Assembly (NCBI GenBank): GCA_008508345.1
Contig: QNGE01001279.1
Span: 114,306 to 178,305, forward strand
Direction: 5' to 3'
DNA: 64,000 bases
DNA from: Paragonimus westermani
Taxonomy: Eukaryota; Platyhelminthes; Trematoda; Plagiorchiida; Troglotrematidae
Numbering within the stretch: position 1 is the stretch's first letter; every line of letters starts with the position of its first letter. Below are positions 46,941-64,000 of this stretch, in pieces. Position numbers and translations under genes: made by a program. Under the pieces are notes generated by a model that saw only the letters and a list, made by a program, of their open reading frames with translations, made no database searches and was not told the origin of the DNA.

Positions 46941-49149
46941 CTGGGAGAAGAGTGAAAAAACAAGGTCTGATCCGAACTGTCAATAAATAGACTTCACGCG
47001 ACGATAACACAGCTTGATAATACGGCCGCAGACAGCATACGTAGTCATACAATACACGAGAAGTCGGCACTCGAGTGACATAAGAAGGTGTCTCGATCAT
47101 AAGCAACTATGGAAAACGACATTAATACAGGCCAAAGACTTTAGCAGTTCCAAAGTAGTATCCTGGATGTACACATCCACCACGTCACGTCTACGTACGT
47201 AAGGAAACCAACAACAGACTTTCTGTGTTTGACCACTATTGTCTACGCCAATTAGCTCACATCATGTGGACTGACTGTTTGAGCAATACGGTCGTTCGCT
47301 GGCGCGTATTCCGGAACCCTCAGGATAGGTGATCAATTGGTCAATTGCACAGCCTACGATGGTCGGGTCACGTACTCCGCATGTCAGCGGGGTATTAAAA
47401 ATGTATTATACACTGAGAACAATAACGGTTGGATAAAACCGCGTGGTGGCCATGTAATAACGTGATAACAAAATATTAATGTCTTAACTGCTCCACTGAG
47501 TAAGGTGGGTAGATGTCGTCTGCTTAAATCGTTGATTAGAATATTTCTTCCACACGACAGTGTAGCGCAATCAATGGCGTGTCTGTATTCACGCAACTTT
47601 CAGTTAATCCGCCTAGTCTTCTTTCATCTTCATTTTTATTTTTAGTTATTTTATTCACTTATTAATTTTAGCCTTTTCCGTGGCGTTTCCCTTACTAGAA
47701 TATTCCACGTTACTACCAGAGTGAGCGGTGGCAAGAGACACAGCACCTTCTGGTCAGGCTCATGACTGTTCTGAATATGATGATGATGCAACGCATATGC
47801 CTCCACGTGTTAAAAATTATCCAACTGATCAGACTGGCAAAAGAACACTCAAGCAGGCTGGAACACGTGCACGTAGAAGCAAACAAGAAATCCAGTGAAA
47901 CCACCAGTACTATAGTATAAATAGTAGTAAACAATCCGATATGTGTACAACAGAACTGATCAAAATGAAATTAACATACCAGAACAGGATGAAATCATTG
48001 CATACGAAGAAACATTTCTATCCCGGAGTAAGACAACCATAGACTGTCCCGTTATCACTAAGCAATGTGGTACAGTTCACAAACTTTTTCGAAAAAATCG
48101 GAGCAATACTCCCACGTAGGCTACTTTTCAGGTTTGTAACTTTGTTTGTAACCCGTGTCGTTCTGTCTCAAGTCAATATCTTCCACACACACCTGAAGTT
48201 AACTACACCGACTAACAAAGTATGTATGCAATACGGCTGAGTTCCATGCACAGATGACTGCAAACCGAGAGTGGTTTTCTCCACTCAATCCGTACGAATG
48301 AGACATACTTGTAAAGTGCAGTAACTCCGATTAATGGTACCCCAGGAGATTACGTAAACATATGATATTAATATTTTCATCGGACTAGTTTAATCTATGA
48401 TATGTTAGCCTAAAAATTAGCTCTTCTGTACTTTTGTGATTTGTGCGAACAAGCAAAACGATTGAGTCGTCTGATACTTATGTCTCTTGTTTTCTCTGAG
48501 TGAAGTCAATCGAGACATCTCAATTTATTGAATGCTACTGCAATCTCAGTGATTATTGTTTCCCTATATTTTCAAGGTTACTACTCAAGATTTAACAACA
48601 ACCATTCTACCATCGGCACAGAAAACATTATCAAAATTATTAGTTTCCATGTCACTTTTAGAATTAAGGTTTCGCTGAATGGGAATGCTGGGGCATAACC
48701 GAGAGTTACTGCGAGACCACCCAAGGCAAAGCAACTGTACCATACACCAAATTCTCCTTCGTACAACGGAAGCAGTGAACCGGGAAGGCCCAAGAACGTT
48801 TGGCAACACAAACGTGACTGTTTACACTAACATCAATCAGTTCAAAAGTGGCATCTAAAGAGAGAGTGTAAAATTCACAGACCAAATGGAACGCACATTA
48901 GTGCATTTGCCACCGGGAACGCAAAGGACTGATTCCAAAATGCTTTAAAACCGTTATCACCAACCCCATCAACAGCGAAACATCAGTGGCTCTCACTGAT
49001 GCTTGACTACCACATAATCATGAAGAAAAGCAGAACCTGTACAGGAAGAGAGAAGAAAAAAGAAGGGGAGGAGAAGGGACCTAACTACCAAGAAATAGCT
49101 TCGTCTATATACGAACATTTAGCATCAAGTTAGCTACACCTTACGAACA
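46941..49149. other. ZnT5 intron, nothing recognised
   Basis: No supported feature. A purine-rich run (GAAGAAAAGCAG to GGAGGAGAAGGG) occurs at about 49020-49078. Confidence 0.45.
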
Positions 49150-50540
49150 AACAATCAAGCTGTAGGTGAACGTAAGGCGTTATCAGCAAGACAGGTCCAT
49201 CACGGCTTTCACTGCCCCACGTCATTGAATGCGCTCACTTCACAAGTAATTCGGCCAAATGACGACAACCTTCACACCACTGAGCTCGATTAGCTGTCAT
49301 CTCACATAAAGTCTTCAACCACTGACTGTGAGTCACGAGATCTCCAACCTGGGAGACGAACCCGATCTGTAGTGGCCAACCCTTTCGTGAGCGACTTCAT
49401 TTGTCCACTCAAGTTCATCAATTGTCCACCTCACACCTTACGCCAGACGGCCGCAGCGTGGACAGAGTGCTCAGTGTGGCAAACGACTAGCAAGTGGTAT
49501 CGTTGGTACATGGCTTGGCTAGCCATCTCTGTCTGTGCAAATAGAGGGAGCGAGCGAAGGAACTCGTTTGACACTCAGTACCAAACATCCGATTTCTAAC
49601 CTGCTTGTTGCGTACTCACTGGTGCCCATCCGATGCGAGTGATTCAACGCGGGCAACTACCTGAAAACAGTTCACGTCTTCAGCTGTGTGCGGCCACGTT
49701 GTGCTGTCAAAAAGCAGTACAACCTTCATTATCACGTTGTGTACGTGACCATTAAGCGTGAGAGAGGTGCCTCTCTGTTGCCAGAGATGTCCCAGATTGG
49801 TGAATACCGCCCTAGCCTTAGAGCTACGCACTTTTNTCTGTGCAAATAGAGGGAGCGAGCGAAGGAACTCGTTTGACACTCAGTACCAAACATCCGATTT
49901 CTAACCTGCTTGTTGCGTACTCACTGGTGCCCATCCGATGCGAGTGATTCAACGCGGGCAACTACCTGAAAACAGTTCACGTCTTCAGCTGTGTGCGGCC
50001 ACGTTGTGCTGTCAAAAAGCAGTACAACCTTCATTATCACGTTGTGTACGTGACCATTAAGCGTGAGAGAGGTGCCTCTCTGTTGCCAGAGATGTCCCAG
50101 ATTGGTGAATACCGCCCTAGCCTTAGAGCTACGCACTTTTATTTCACTCTCAACACATCCGCCGCCTCCGCCGATGTAGATTCCCAAGTGCACAAACCGG
50201 TCAACAACCTCCATGGTTTCGTCCTCTACGTAATCGTAGCAATCTTGCAGAAGCACTTCGCATTTCGAGGCTGCCTAACGCATGGTTTTCGTGAGAGCCT
50301 CGGACTCTCTTGTTATATATGGGGACTATCACCGAGTGATCCCAGCATGTAGGAACGGTCTCCGTTGTCCACGCAAGTCGAAACCACTATGTGAAAGCCT
50401 CCCCCGGTCAAAACACCTTGATGAGACCTAGATTGCGGATCAATAGACATACTTTCAACAGGCCACTCTCCTGCGAGCGTTAGACTCTGAATGTCGACGT
50501 CCGTTGCCTGTCGGAAACCGGAATCAAGCAAAATAGTCAA
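49150..50540 (-). pseudogene. RTE-like LINE 3' fragment
   Basis: The minus strand reads EVVDRFVHLGIYIGGGGGCV then ESEIKVRSSKARAVFTNLGH, LTLNGHVHNVIMKVVLLFDS, then after decay VRNKQVRNRMFG, YLHRQRWLAKPC and LVTHSQWLKTLCEMTANRAQ. This is the familiar end of trematode non-LTR (RTE clade) polyproteins (F-x-Y-L-G, S-R-x-R-A-x-x-x-F-x-x-L, and H-R-x-R-W-L-G-H). Stops and substitutions show it is dead. Part of it is duplicated by assembly around N 49836. Confidence 0.75.
49532..50140. other. Assembly duplication around N 49836 (305-bp offset)
   Basis: Bases 49532-49835 recur at 49837-50140 with a single N between. It is a contig-overlap artefact within the LINE fragment. Confidence 0.9.
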
Positions 50541-55221
<4,681 letters not shown>

Positions 55222-55707
55222 CTTCAAGTTGAACGCCAATCACATTTGATCGCAGCCTTCGCATTCAGATAGACTTTCCAACCAGCCTCCTTCGAAAAGA
55301 AGCACTAGACTCGAGTTTCGCTCTTATTAGACCTCGTCAGTAGTGCACATCCTTGCCACGGCCGGGATTTGAACTCCGGCAATTCTATCCTGAAGCAATC
55401 GTGTTGAGCACTGCGTCATTCACCTAACACAGGGCAAGAGGGAATGATCAAATCTGAACGTTCAACCACTTTCGCATGTTAGCAACGATCAGATTGTCCG
55501 ATCGTCTCGTGAGGAGACACGGTAACTGTCCTGTTAACTTCAATCCATAACCCCGCGATTAGGAATTACGAGACAGGTCGAAATCACTGATCTCATTAAA
55601 CCTGCAAGGCGATATTGTAGATTACTGATGAGTAGTCGGGGATTTGATTAATTTCAAGTTGAACATCACTCACATTTGATCACAGCCTTCGCATTCAGAT
55701 AGAATTT
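55222..55707 (-). repeat. tRNA-promoter/hammerhead repeat unit, inverted
   Basis: In minus orientation: a truncated tail (55655-55707), the spacer with CCCCGACTACTCATCAGT, tRNA-like (about 55356-55430), hammerhead, then a full tail ending TTGAAG at 55222. Starts of the two tails are about 433-436 bp apart, matching the 431-bp period of the 17.8-18.3 kb array. It is cut off at 55707 within the second tail, before a second ribozyme would appear. Confidence 0.82.
55302..55346 (-). ncRNA. Type I hammerhead ribozyme, 55 kb copy
   Basis: Minus strand: stem I GCACTA/TAGTGC perfectly paired, core CTGACGA, stem II GGTCT-AATA-AGAGC (one mismatch), GAAA, stem III AC-TCGA-GT, and GUC cleavage site intact. 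Confidence 0.82.
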
Positions 55708-57554
55708 TTTTAGATAATATTTTTGTCGCCCAAATTTGCTACCAATAGGCTACCGAGAGCATCAAATCTACAAATGCACACAAGTTTAAAACAGCTAGTT
55801 CTATTCAAGAAACTTGACAGAAGAATCAAGAGGCACAATTCATGCAGTTTCCCCGGTCAACAACTCATACGAACTGAAAACACGTACTTGTAATTAGGTT
55901 ATAAAGCGTGTGAGATAAGGTTATAACAATTTTACACACACAAATGAGAGCCCATCGTCAAGTCTTTATAGAAACATCATGCTGGGCCGCCAGGGCTATC
56001 GGAGAGCCAACTGAATCCGAACATACGAAAATGGGCTGATTAATTTGATTGCTAACGTCTCAACCAAATCGCAGTGAGGAACAGAACGTTGAATACACTG
56101 ACGAAGCTCATCTTCAGGCCTGTTTCGATTATGTCCATCTTCTGTTGTGATTGTGCGTCCAATATAACCTACTTAAGTGTCAGTGCTCGGATCGTGCGAA
56201 ATCTTCTGGAAAACATCGTGGGATTTAGGTTCATTGATTACCTTATCAAAATTTGCGTGTGAATGAAACGAAACCGCAAACTCAAAGTAACATAAATCGG
56301 GAGTGCACTACTAAGTGTGTACAAAATTGAGTATCCAGTACATCTAATCACAACCATCGTAACCAGATAAGCTTTTCTCCCAGTCCACCTCAGTTTCGTC
56401 CTTAGCATTACAGCGTATACTCTTGCAAATACTCGGATTCAAACTTCAATTTACGTGACTATGAGCCAGCCGTCATGATCAACACATGGCCTACCTTACG
56501 TTAGTCACGAACAAATTACACATACGTACCCAGTCATGTTAGAAAAACCCTGGCGTGGTTGCATGCGCCTGTAATCCGGCTCCGCGGAGGCCAGTGGGCA
56601 GAATCCCAGTCACGTACGTTTGGAAGTAAATCTCAAACTGAGCAACGAACTCCGTAAGTACCATGATGACTCTAATCGATAGCATAATGAGCAAGACTTC
56701 TCGATCAGCACGAAAGCCTAGAGTAGGTTTCTTGTGTTTCACAGTATGTCCGTGGGCTCGTCATGACAGAGATTCGAAATCCAGACCGTATAATAGTGAG
56801 AAAACGGTGAGGCAGACTAATGTCGCAGTGGCCAACGGAGTCGACTCATGAGAAGCAGGGCTGAAGGGACGTTGACTCATTCCAGTGAGTGATCGGAATT
56901 TACGCATGTGGTTCGAACTAATTAGAAGCAGCCACGCCACCAAGAGCTGACGGCCATATAGTCAATCTCTGAGCACGCTTCAACTAGCGATAAGGATCAC
57001 AAATTGCCACATTAACATACAGGACTCTGAAAGTCACCGAGAGATGGAAACAAAATTGTAACAAACGCTCATGATTGCCTGTTCGACGAGTATTGTAAAG
57101 AAAGTGACTGCCGTTTCGGTCACGCCCGTCAACAACTAGCTCGTCTACTTGGGCGTCCAAATCTCCAGCCGGTGCAGCAACGCCCGTGAACCGCGCACTG
57201 TGCAAAATATTAATCGGCTAGTGGGGAAATGCATGTATGATTGTGTTCGGATTACAGCCCATCGATGTGTATGCCGCAACTGTAAACAGACCGCGTTGGT
57301 ACTAGAAGGTTCTCAATGTTCTAACCGTACCTTCAAGTCACACAGTGTAAAGACAATAGACGACGGTTGTTCAATCAAGCGAAGCCTTCCATGCGCATGC
57401 GCTTAGGGCAAATCTGAAACCAGCTTGATCGAAACCTTAAACCACAGGGACTCCAGACAAACTCATATAGTGTGCGCATGGTAGATCGACCGACAACGAT
57501 TGAAGACGTAGCATTACGCCAGAATTCCGAGGCCATGTATCAACAACACAGCAA
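55708..57554. other. ZnT5 intron
   Basis: Contains the SRP-Alu-like stretch at 56548-56612. Nothing else is supported. Confidence 0.45.
56548..56612 (+). repeat. SRP RNA Alu-domain-like sequence
   Basis: TGGCGTGGTTGCATGCGCC, then TGTAATCCGGCTCCGCGGAG and GCC, follows the 7SL 5' domain plan: two GC-rich hairpins (GCATGC and GGCTCCGCGGAGGCC) around the conserved TGTAAT turn. The S-domain was not found downstream. It could be a 7SL pseudogene, a 7SL-derived SINE, or chance. Confidence 0.35.
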
Positions 57555-59151
57555 TTGTCCATTTCGTAAGTCCCCAATATACGTGCAACAACTGTCTGTT
57601 GACCTATCCGTGTAGGCGTTCGAAAATTGAAAGTGCAAGGTTTAGTTGGTGTTGAAGTTTCTGTCGGTCAAGCAAAGTTACAACATCGTTCGGTGCATTG
57701 CCATTCTGGTTGAGTTCCGTCGCGAACAACAAATGAGATAGGTCTCTGGTGTGTGTTTGAGTGTTCGAAAACAAGATTGGGAGGTCACCAGTTTAAGAGC
57801 ACCTCGATAAACGGGTGAAACGTGAAACATCGTTTTTCCGCTGTTGAATGTGACCTGAGAACAAAACCGGACACTGGCACCTCCGTCCCACTATCGTCAT
57901 GATAACCACATGGAACAAACTTCACAGTTAATACATACAAAGTTGTTGGAGGCAGAATACTTCTCGATTGTGTGGACTGATGAAGAGATTTTATCTTAAG
58001 AGTGCCCACGTTTGGTTCAAATGAAACCTGACCCACAAAGCAGCTGGCCGAAGCACGAAGTTCGCAGTCCATTGGTGACCGGTGGTCAGCAGTAGTTCGG
58101 TTCCTATGCCATTCGAATGAAGTCCATTCATCCGGAATGTCCAATGTTCAATCAGGGAGTTCATGGCTAACGGGGCTCTCACGACGCCTGCATTGTGTTG
58201 CAGGAGGCGTGTGACCAACCTGGTTCTTACACCATTTAACCGAGGTCGAGATATTCGTGGCACCTGGTGCGTCTGTTTTTATCTTTGGAGGTGATGCTCA
58301 CTACGGTGATTTGATTGAGGGAGTCTAAGTTGCAAGAGATGAACCTCGATACNTTGTCCATTTCGTAAGTCCCCAATATACGTGCAACAACTGTCTGTTG
58401 ACCTATCCGTGTAAGCGTTCGAAATTGAAAGTGGAAGGTTTAGTTGGTGTTGAAGTTTCTGTCGGTCAAGCAAAGTTACAACATCGTTCGGTACATTGCC
58501 ATTCTGGTTGAGTTCCATCGCGATCAAAAAATGAGATAGGTCTCTGGTGTCTGTTTGAGTGTTCGAAAACAAGATTGGGAGGTCACCAGTTTAAGAGCAC
58601 CTCGATAAACGGGTGAAACGTGAAACATCGTTTTTCCGCTGTTGAATGTGACCTGAGAACAAAACCGGACACTGGCACCTCCGTCCCACTATCGTCATGA
58701 TAACCACATGGAACAAACTTCACAGTTAATACATACAAAGTTGTTGGAGGCAGAATACTTCTCGATTGTGTGGACTGATGAAGAGATTTTATCTTAAGAG
58801 TGCCCACGTTTGGTTCAAATGAAACCTGACCCACAAAGCAGCTGGCCGAAGCACGAAGTTCGCAGTCCATTGGTGACCGGTGGTCAGCAGTAGTTCGGTT
58901 CCTATGCCATTCGAATGAAGTCCATTCATCCGGAATGTCCAATGTTCAATCAGGGAGTTCATGGCTAACGGGGCTCTCACGACGCCTGCATTGTGTTGCA
59001 GGAGGCGTGTGACCAACCTGGTTCTTACACCATTTAACCGAGGTCGAGATATTCGTGGCACCTGGTGCGTCTGTTTTTATCTTTGGAGGTGATGCTCACT
59101 ACGGTGATTTGATTGAGGGAGTCTAAGTTGCAAGAGATGAACCTCGATACT
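57555..59151. other. Haplotype duplication around N 58353 (about 799-bp offset)
   Basis: 57555-58352 recurs at 58354-59151 with a few differences (for example GTAGGCG versus GTAAGCG, CGAAAATTG versus CGAAATTG, AACAACAAATG versus ATCAAAAAATG). This looks like two alleles joined by one N. The paired minus open frames of 119 and 90 codons are therefore the same locus twice. No domain was recognised in them. Confidence 0.88.
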
Positions 59152-59318
59152 TGTAGTCTGATTTACATACCGTTTTGTGATATCGTTGCGTTACGTTCGT
59201 GATCGAGATACTGCTCACGGTCTTTGTGTTTGTTCCTACCTTTCTCTCTCAGGGGGTCGTAACAAAATCCCAACTCAAAAAGATGCTTCTCGAAAATCTC
59301 AGAATGTGACCGACTTAC

Positions 59319-59563
59319 CAGATTCAGACAAAGAAATGCAAAGATCCGTCGTGAAGACTGCTCAGCCATTATTCCTCTCAAAGTAGTGCGTACATGGTAC
59401 CAGAAGCCCATGGTGTCTGGATTGTTGAGCAGCGTCATCCCATGTGATGGTGTCTGACCGGCCGTGAACAAAGGCAAGCCGGCCATAGAATAGCCGATGA
59501 AGTGGCCACTAGAACCACCATCAGGACCCTGACCGCATTTGGTATTCGTCAGTAGATAAGTAG
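59319..59563 (-). CDS. SLC30A5: ZnT5 exon: linker and start of CDF domain
   Basis: Acceptor aaatttcag, donor GTAAGT, 245 bp, phases 1 to 0. GGSSGHFIGYSMAGLPLFTA parallels human KGTLIGYSPEGTPLYNF, and QSSRRIFAFLCLNL parallels DSRQIFYFLCLNL (start of TM1 of the CDF core). The frame is continuous upstream of the internal Met codons. None of them needs to be a start, because an upstream exon fits in phase. Confidence 0.9.
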
Positions 59564-59930
59564 CTGAAATTTACGAAACGTACTACACGGTAAATTCTGT
59601 ACAAACAGACTAGTCGTTATAGAAGGCAAATCCTGTAAGAACAGGCTAGCCGTTATATATTACTGTAGTGTACTGATAAAACAGAGGCAAGCACTGAACA
59701 GGGAGTGATATGCGCAAGGATGATGGATATAATATTCGCACAAATACCAAACGAATCAAACGAGTGCATAACACAAGCTCCATTCTAACAATTCAGTCCA
59801 TTCAATACTGTTCCGATCACAAGTAACATTAAAGGGACCACCACCAAATTCTAATGAAATCCGTGGAAGACGGATGAAAACCGCTCAAACCGTTCTAGTC
59901 AGTCATAGTCAAAAGAAGGGTTATGTAAAC

Positions 59931-60073
59931 AAACAGAGAGCCCCATACCGTAAAGAATCGCCACCAGTGCGAATAACACACCCGTCGAAAGTCGATGCGT
60001 TGGTGTGGACAAGCTGTGCGCGTGTGACAACGGGAAAGAGCCGGATGTCCATTGGTCCACAGACCAAATAAAA
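59931..60073 (-). CDS. SLC30A5: ZnT5 exon: last N-terminal membrane helix
   Basis: Acceptor ttgtgtacgtag. The donor GTTTAC is weak, but the phase (1) matches the next exon. HRLSTGVLFALVAILYGMGL then SV aligns with [20 protein letters not shown], the last helix of the ZnT5-specific N-terminal region. FIWSVDQWTSGS aligns with the segment after the preceding helix. The middle (PLSHAHSLSTPT) is divergent. Confidence 0.78.
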
Positions 60074-63000
60074 CTACGTACACAAAAAAACATGAGGAAA
60101 TGTCACAGACCCAGAACAAACGGAAGTAAAAGGATTATAACAGATACAAATTACAAGCGATGACAATGAAAACATTCAGCGATATCTAGTTCATAGGCTT
60201 CGTTAGATAGCCATACTGGATAAGGAGCACAAACCAACGACAGCAAACGCTTGATAACGAATGATGTCGAATGTCTTCACTTCCATGCTTATCGAACAAT
60301 CCAGTGAAAATCAACCAAGTGGTGTCCTACACCAAGAGCAACACCACAATCAGTACATTTCAAAATGAAATGGAGAGGTGTCCTAATCGTATCATTATAA
60401 TCAAATTGAGCCAACGTCGATAGTTACGTTCCTAATTTTTGCAATATTCCGTGTAGTAGACAGCTTTTCCTAACACTTCCCAATCGGTCCAACCAATTCA
60501 AGTTCGTGCAATTACAGATAACAATATTACGAGAATCAAGAACTGAAACACCTATGTGTTGTACGGTTGTTCGGCAACAACATCTACCAATTTGTCCTAA
60601 CTCTGATACTAGGTGAGTCTTGGAAAGGAATAATTAACGTCCTAATTTGTTTAAACGGATCTATATGAATGAATAACCTCCCTATTTAATAGAACAGTCG
60701 TGACTGCTAACTCGGGCACTTTCCTCCTCACAAGGTGGTACTCAGACGTCAAAATTATTAATTTGAAAGATGAACTGGCATAACACACCGCTTAGTGGCT
60801 CTGATCTGACCAGTATCGCTCCAATCACCTCATCAATTGTATAAGCAAAACACGCGCGTTCCCACATACTATCAAAATCGTGGCACTTCTGTAAACAGGG
60901 TTATTCGGAGCGTTGGTATATGATTATTTTATCTAAAGATTGCCTGCAGTGACCCTCAATTATTCGTTCTAGATGAGACTGTTATATACTTAACGAATAG
61001 TGTGGTCAAATTAAATTTGGAAAAGATCCAAATGTAAAAATTTGGGATTCATCTGTATTCCAACTAACGACACGAACTGTATGCATATCCTTGTGTGGCA
61101 CGTACCCCATCCGTTAAATTAAGAAGCCACGTCAACAACTCGAAAATCTCACACTATGACTCGGTTACCCACCTGTCCTGCTGTACCACACATATTCCGC
61201 TAAACGATCCAAGGAGGTAGACTGCATTTCACGTGAACTATGAAACTCTTTGGCGTGCACACACACGCAGGTTGCTAACAAGGAAACTAGAAACGACTTG
61301 GCGTATCAAACATTTCCGGGTGTACGTGACCGCATTCAAATCATATGACCGCATAGACCATTCCAGGTTTTGGCAACATAAACGGCAATGAAATTGGGTA
61401 AGCATATGGTGTGACACCGTCTCTCCGTAAAACTAAACCAATCGCATAAAGTAACTGTGGTTAAACAACTTGTTGCAATCCTCAAAATGACTATCAATGT
61501 GGGATGAACTTTCCATTTCACCGAACCGTTGTGATTGTTATTCATCCTCCTTCAAACATACGCACACGGTTAATACGCCTGAATAGCTCATCATCATCCA
61601 ACAGAAAAACTGACCAAGCGCAGCATCTCATGGTCACTATCGATCGCTGTCGCTGTTTCAACTGAAGGCGGAACCACGCACGAACGTGCTCTGAAGGGTC
61701 CAGATTCATGGTACTCACACAGGGCCAGATGTGTGGTAAGCATGTGCTAACATAGAGTGGGACAAAACCATGGATTATCAATGGCTTGCATGACCAAGGA
61801 GGGTGATAACCGCTTCTATCTTCTTTTTCGATGCAGTGGACAGCTCTAAGGAAAGTCTTAGCAAGCAATCAACAGTGAAAATACAGTAGTTTTTCCACAA
61901 ACCAAACCCAATATCGCCAATCAGAGTAAAACCAGAGGAATGCGCAGACCACAGTGGTGTTTTCAAAGTATAAGCCGATGAAGCGTGATGTACCAACACG
62001 AAAATACCCTACTAGATTACTTGCAAGGCAGCTATTACGAATTCTCTGGTTGTGTTCGTTGTGCATAAGGCATTCGCTGTTGAGTTCAGGTTAAAAACGA
62101 TTACTAGCCCTAATCTCTTACCGTCGCCCTCTGCTGAAACAGTCCTGTATCCACGAAGTTTAAACGAAAATAACTGATTACCTTAGAAGTGATAATCACA
62201 GACCTACTAAAGGATTAGGCCGCATAATAGTTTTCACGTCGAGGTAGAGAGGTCAAAATAACGAAAACCCAGTGCGACTTTGAAAGAAGCACAGCAGACT
62301 GTGTCCACTTCGATGACAAGCTGCGCCGACCCTGCATTCTAGAAACGCTCCCAACCTATTTATATGCGATAGTAATGCTATATCTCATGTTATAATCAAC
62401 AAACTGATAAGGTATCTGGATTACCGACGTGAAACTAGTAGGCCGTGTCCATTTCAAGGTCCTTTTAACCACAGCAGCAGAAAGTCCGGACCTGGCGACG
62501 AAATTCTTGGGGCAAGCCAAACAAGTACGAAGCCGGTAGGAAATGGGTTACAGCCAATTTCATAGGTCAGTGTTCACATAAAGGACAGACACTAAAGCAA
62601 GCCAATCCAAGTAATGAGAGCCAAATATTCATCCAGGTAAGTAGGCAGTAAGCTGGTAACGCCTCACTCTCACTTATAGCTCGGTTGTTTGTTTGGAAGA
62701 TGTAGGCATCTTGGTGCTGAATTTTTGTATAGAGACGAAGCTATTTTTGAATGGTTAGGTCCCTTTCCCTCCCCTTCATTTTTCCTTCTGTCTTCCTGTA
62801 AAGAGTTTGTGTGTTTTCAAGGTTGTGTGCTAGTTAAACATCAGTGGGAACCATTGATGATAATGGTGATATTTCCGAGTGAAACAACACAAAGACAAGT
62901 GAGTGTAATTGCCATGCCATCTAGCAATGGAAAACGGCCAGAGTTGTCATAGTGCGAGGATGGGAATCCTATGAGAACCGGACTGTACGTAAAATAGCTG

Positions 63001-63816
63001 TTGTCCCTGACAGATACACAATAGATTTAACGTTTTAAGCAATCCCACATGTGTTCAGTTTCATTGGAACCTAGCACAATTTCAACCTCGTGCAAATCAG
63101 GAAACTGACTGGCAGTATAATGTGTGCGTGTTGCAGCGTCAGAACGTTTCATCCAATGGCTTTACTCAAAGCCGTCAACAAAAGATAAATACGAAGCAGA
63201 TTGTTGCGAGCCTTAGTGCGCGCTCCAACGCTTCATTTTGTTGAAATTAAAATACATCCACTTGGTACACATCTACTTTTCAGAATTGAGTCCCATGTTT
63301 TAAATTGGCGAAACCCAGTTCTTCTAGTTTCCTGCACCAACAGCTTGCTGCATAACATGCAGTATCCATGCACTCTTACAACAGTTCATAAAATCCACCA
63401 GCAACCTCGAAACTCCACAACCAGGTTCGTCCTTGATTGGAATCGTAGAGTAGATAGTCCGAACGAGTTACGAGCCGGAACTCGATCACAATCCTGTCAC
63501 CGTCACCAGTGATAACGGAACATGTTACGCATCAGTTGTGCACTTTTGTTACCGGCCAGACGTTTCACCAACATGACTAAGTCCCAGCAGTTAACCATCC
63601 AAGGAGATGCGTAATGATGTGAGATGTAACAATTCTGTGAAACACGCATAAAAGATGCGTTTTAACAACGCATTGGATGATCTTCACAATCGTCTGTCAA
63701 TTTTCGTTCTGTTTGTTTATGATCAAAGAGAAGCACGCTTTTAAGGAACAGACAGGAAGTGGAGGCATGACATGCAAGGTCGAACCGATGCTAAAGTAGG
63801 CACCAGATAAACGTAC
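60074..63816. other. ZnT5 intron, no supported feature
   Basis: Overlapping minus frames at 61.3-62.1 kb (for example 61542-61868) were tested as extra exons. They do not resemble ZnT5, and the flanking exons already join in phase without them. Confidence 0.5.
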
Positions 63817-64000
63817 CACAGTACAAACGCTGTCAAAGTGATGGATGATTTGGCCAAACAAGTGACAGAGTGCGAGCCCAAACGTGCGCCCACCAAACTG
63901 GTGAAGTAGAAATCCATTACTGTGCAGATACCGATATAAACAATCCAAATGACCAACGACCACGTTACGTTGAACACTTGCGGTGTTGAATCTTCGACGT
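63817..64000 (-). CDS. SLC30A5: ZnT5 exon (partial): N-terminal membrane helices
   Basis: The frame is open to the window edge: VEDSTPQVFNVTWSLVIWIV, YIGICTVMDFYFTSLVGARL and GSHSVTCLAKSSITLTAFVL. The donor GTACGT after 63817 leaves phase 2, which fits the exon at 60073. It aligns with human ZnT5 around ESWFSLIMPFA, MILDFYVDSICS and CARYGSFPIFISALLF. The overlapping frames with internal Met codons are parts of or shadows of this exon. Confidence 0.85.

Noticed and set aside
57785..59061. Paired 119- and 90-codon minus frames as a tandem gene family
   Set aside because: They are the two copies of the haplotype duplication at N 58353, and the protein shows no recognisable domain.
61336..62066. 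Minus frames as additional ZnT5 N-terminal exons
   Set aside because: No similarity to ZnT5 segments, and exons 63817 and 60073 already join in phase with continuous alignment.

Overview
This is eukaryotic, intron-rich, repeat-laden DNA. The genes have short exons separated by introns of about 0.4-8 kb, with GT/AG boundaries that can be phased exactly. The repeats include Penelope-like elements (PLEs), RTE-type LINE remnants, solo LTRs, a Tc1/mariner relic, tRNA-derived SINEs and a tRNA-promoter plus hammerhead-ribozyme repeat. Together these suggest a parasitic flatworm, most likely a digenean trematode with a large genome. The organism is inferred from repeat types and intron style, not read from a species marker.

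Left part (about 1-24.5 kb, + strand): three phase-compatible exons (1321-1659, 5189-5368, 7231-7354) encode the C-lobe of a DAPK/STK17-like Ser/Thr kinase. The N-lobe exons lie off the left edge. Further + strand exon candidates at 15.2, 15.4, 16.5 and 24.3 kb may be its 3' exons or another gene.

Right part (27.7-64 kb, - strand): nine phase-compatible exons encode most of a zinc transporter orthologous to ZnT5 (SLC30A5). They run from an N-terminal membrane segment at the right edge to the stop codon at 27659. The 2His-2Asp zinc site, the His-rich loop and the luminal Pro-Pro motif are visible. The 5' end lies beyond position 64000. The two genes converge tail to tail.

Repeats: the most interesting structure is at 17.56-18.35 kb. 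It is a tandem/inverted array, period about 431 bp, in which an RNA polymerase III-type tRNA-like promoter precedes a type I hammerhead ribozyme. A second copy is at 55.2-55.7 kb and degenerate relatives are at 6.3 and 15.1 kb. Six PLE fragments are present. One (29.7-31.5 kb) has an open GIY-YIG endonuclease domain, an inverted copy of its 3' end, a 15-bp target-site duplication and a hammerhead-like 3' UTR. Another (20.9-21.96 kb) is split by a 527-bp solo LTR.

Assembly quality: there is a 775-base N gap. Four of five single-N joins are flanked by near-identical copies of the same sequence, so they are unmerged contig or haplotype overlaps. One of them duplicates the last ZnT5 exon.
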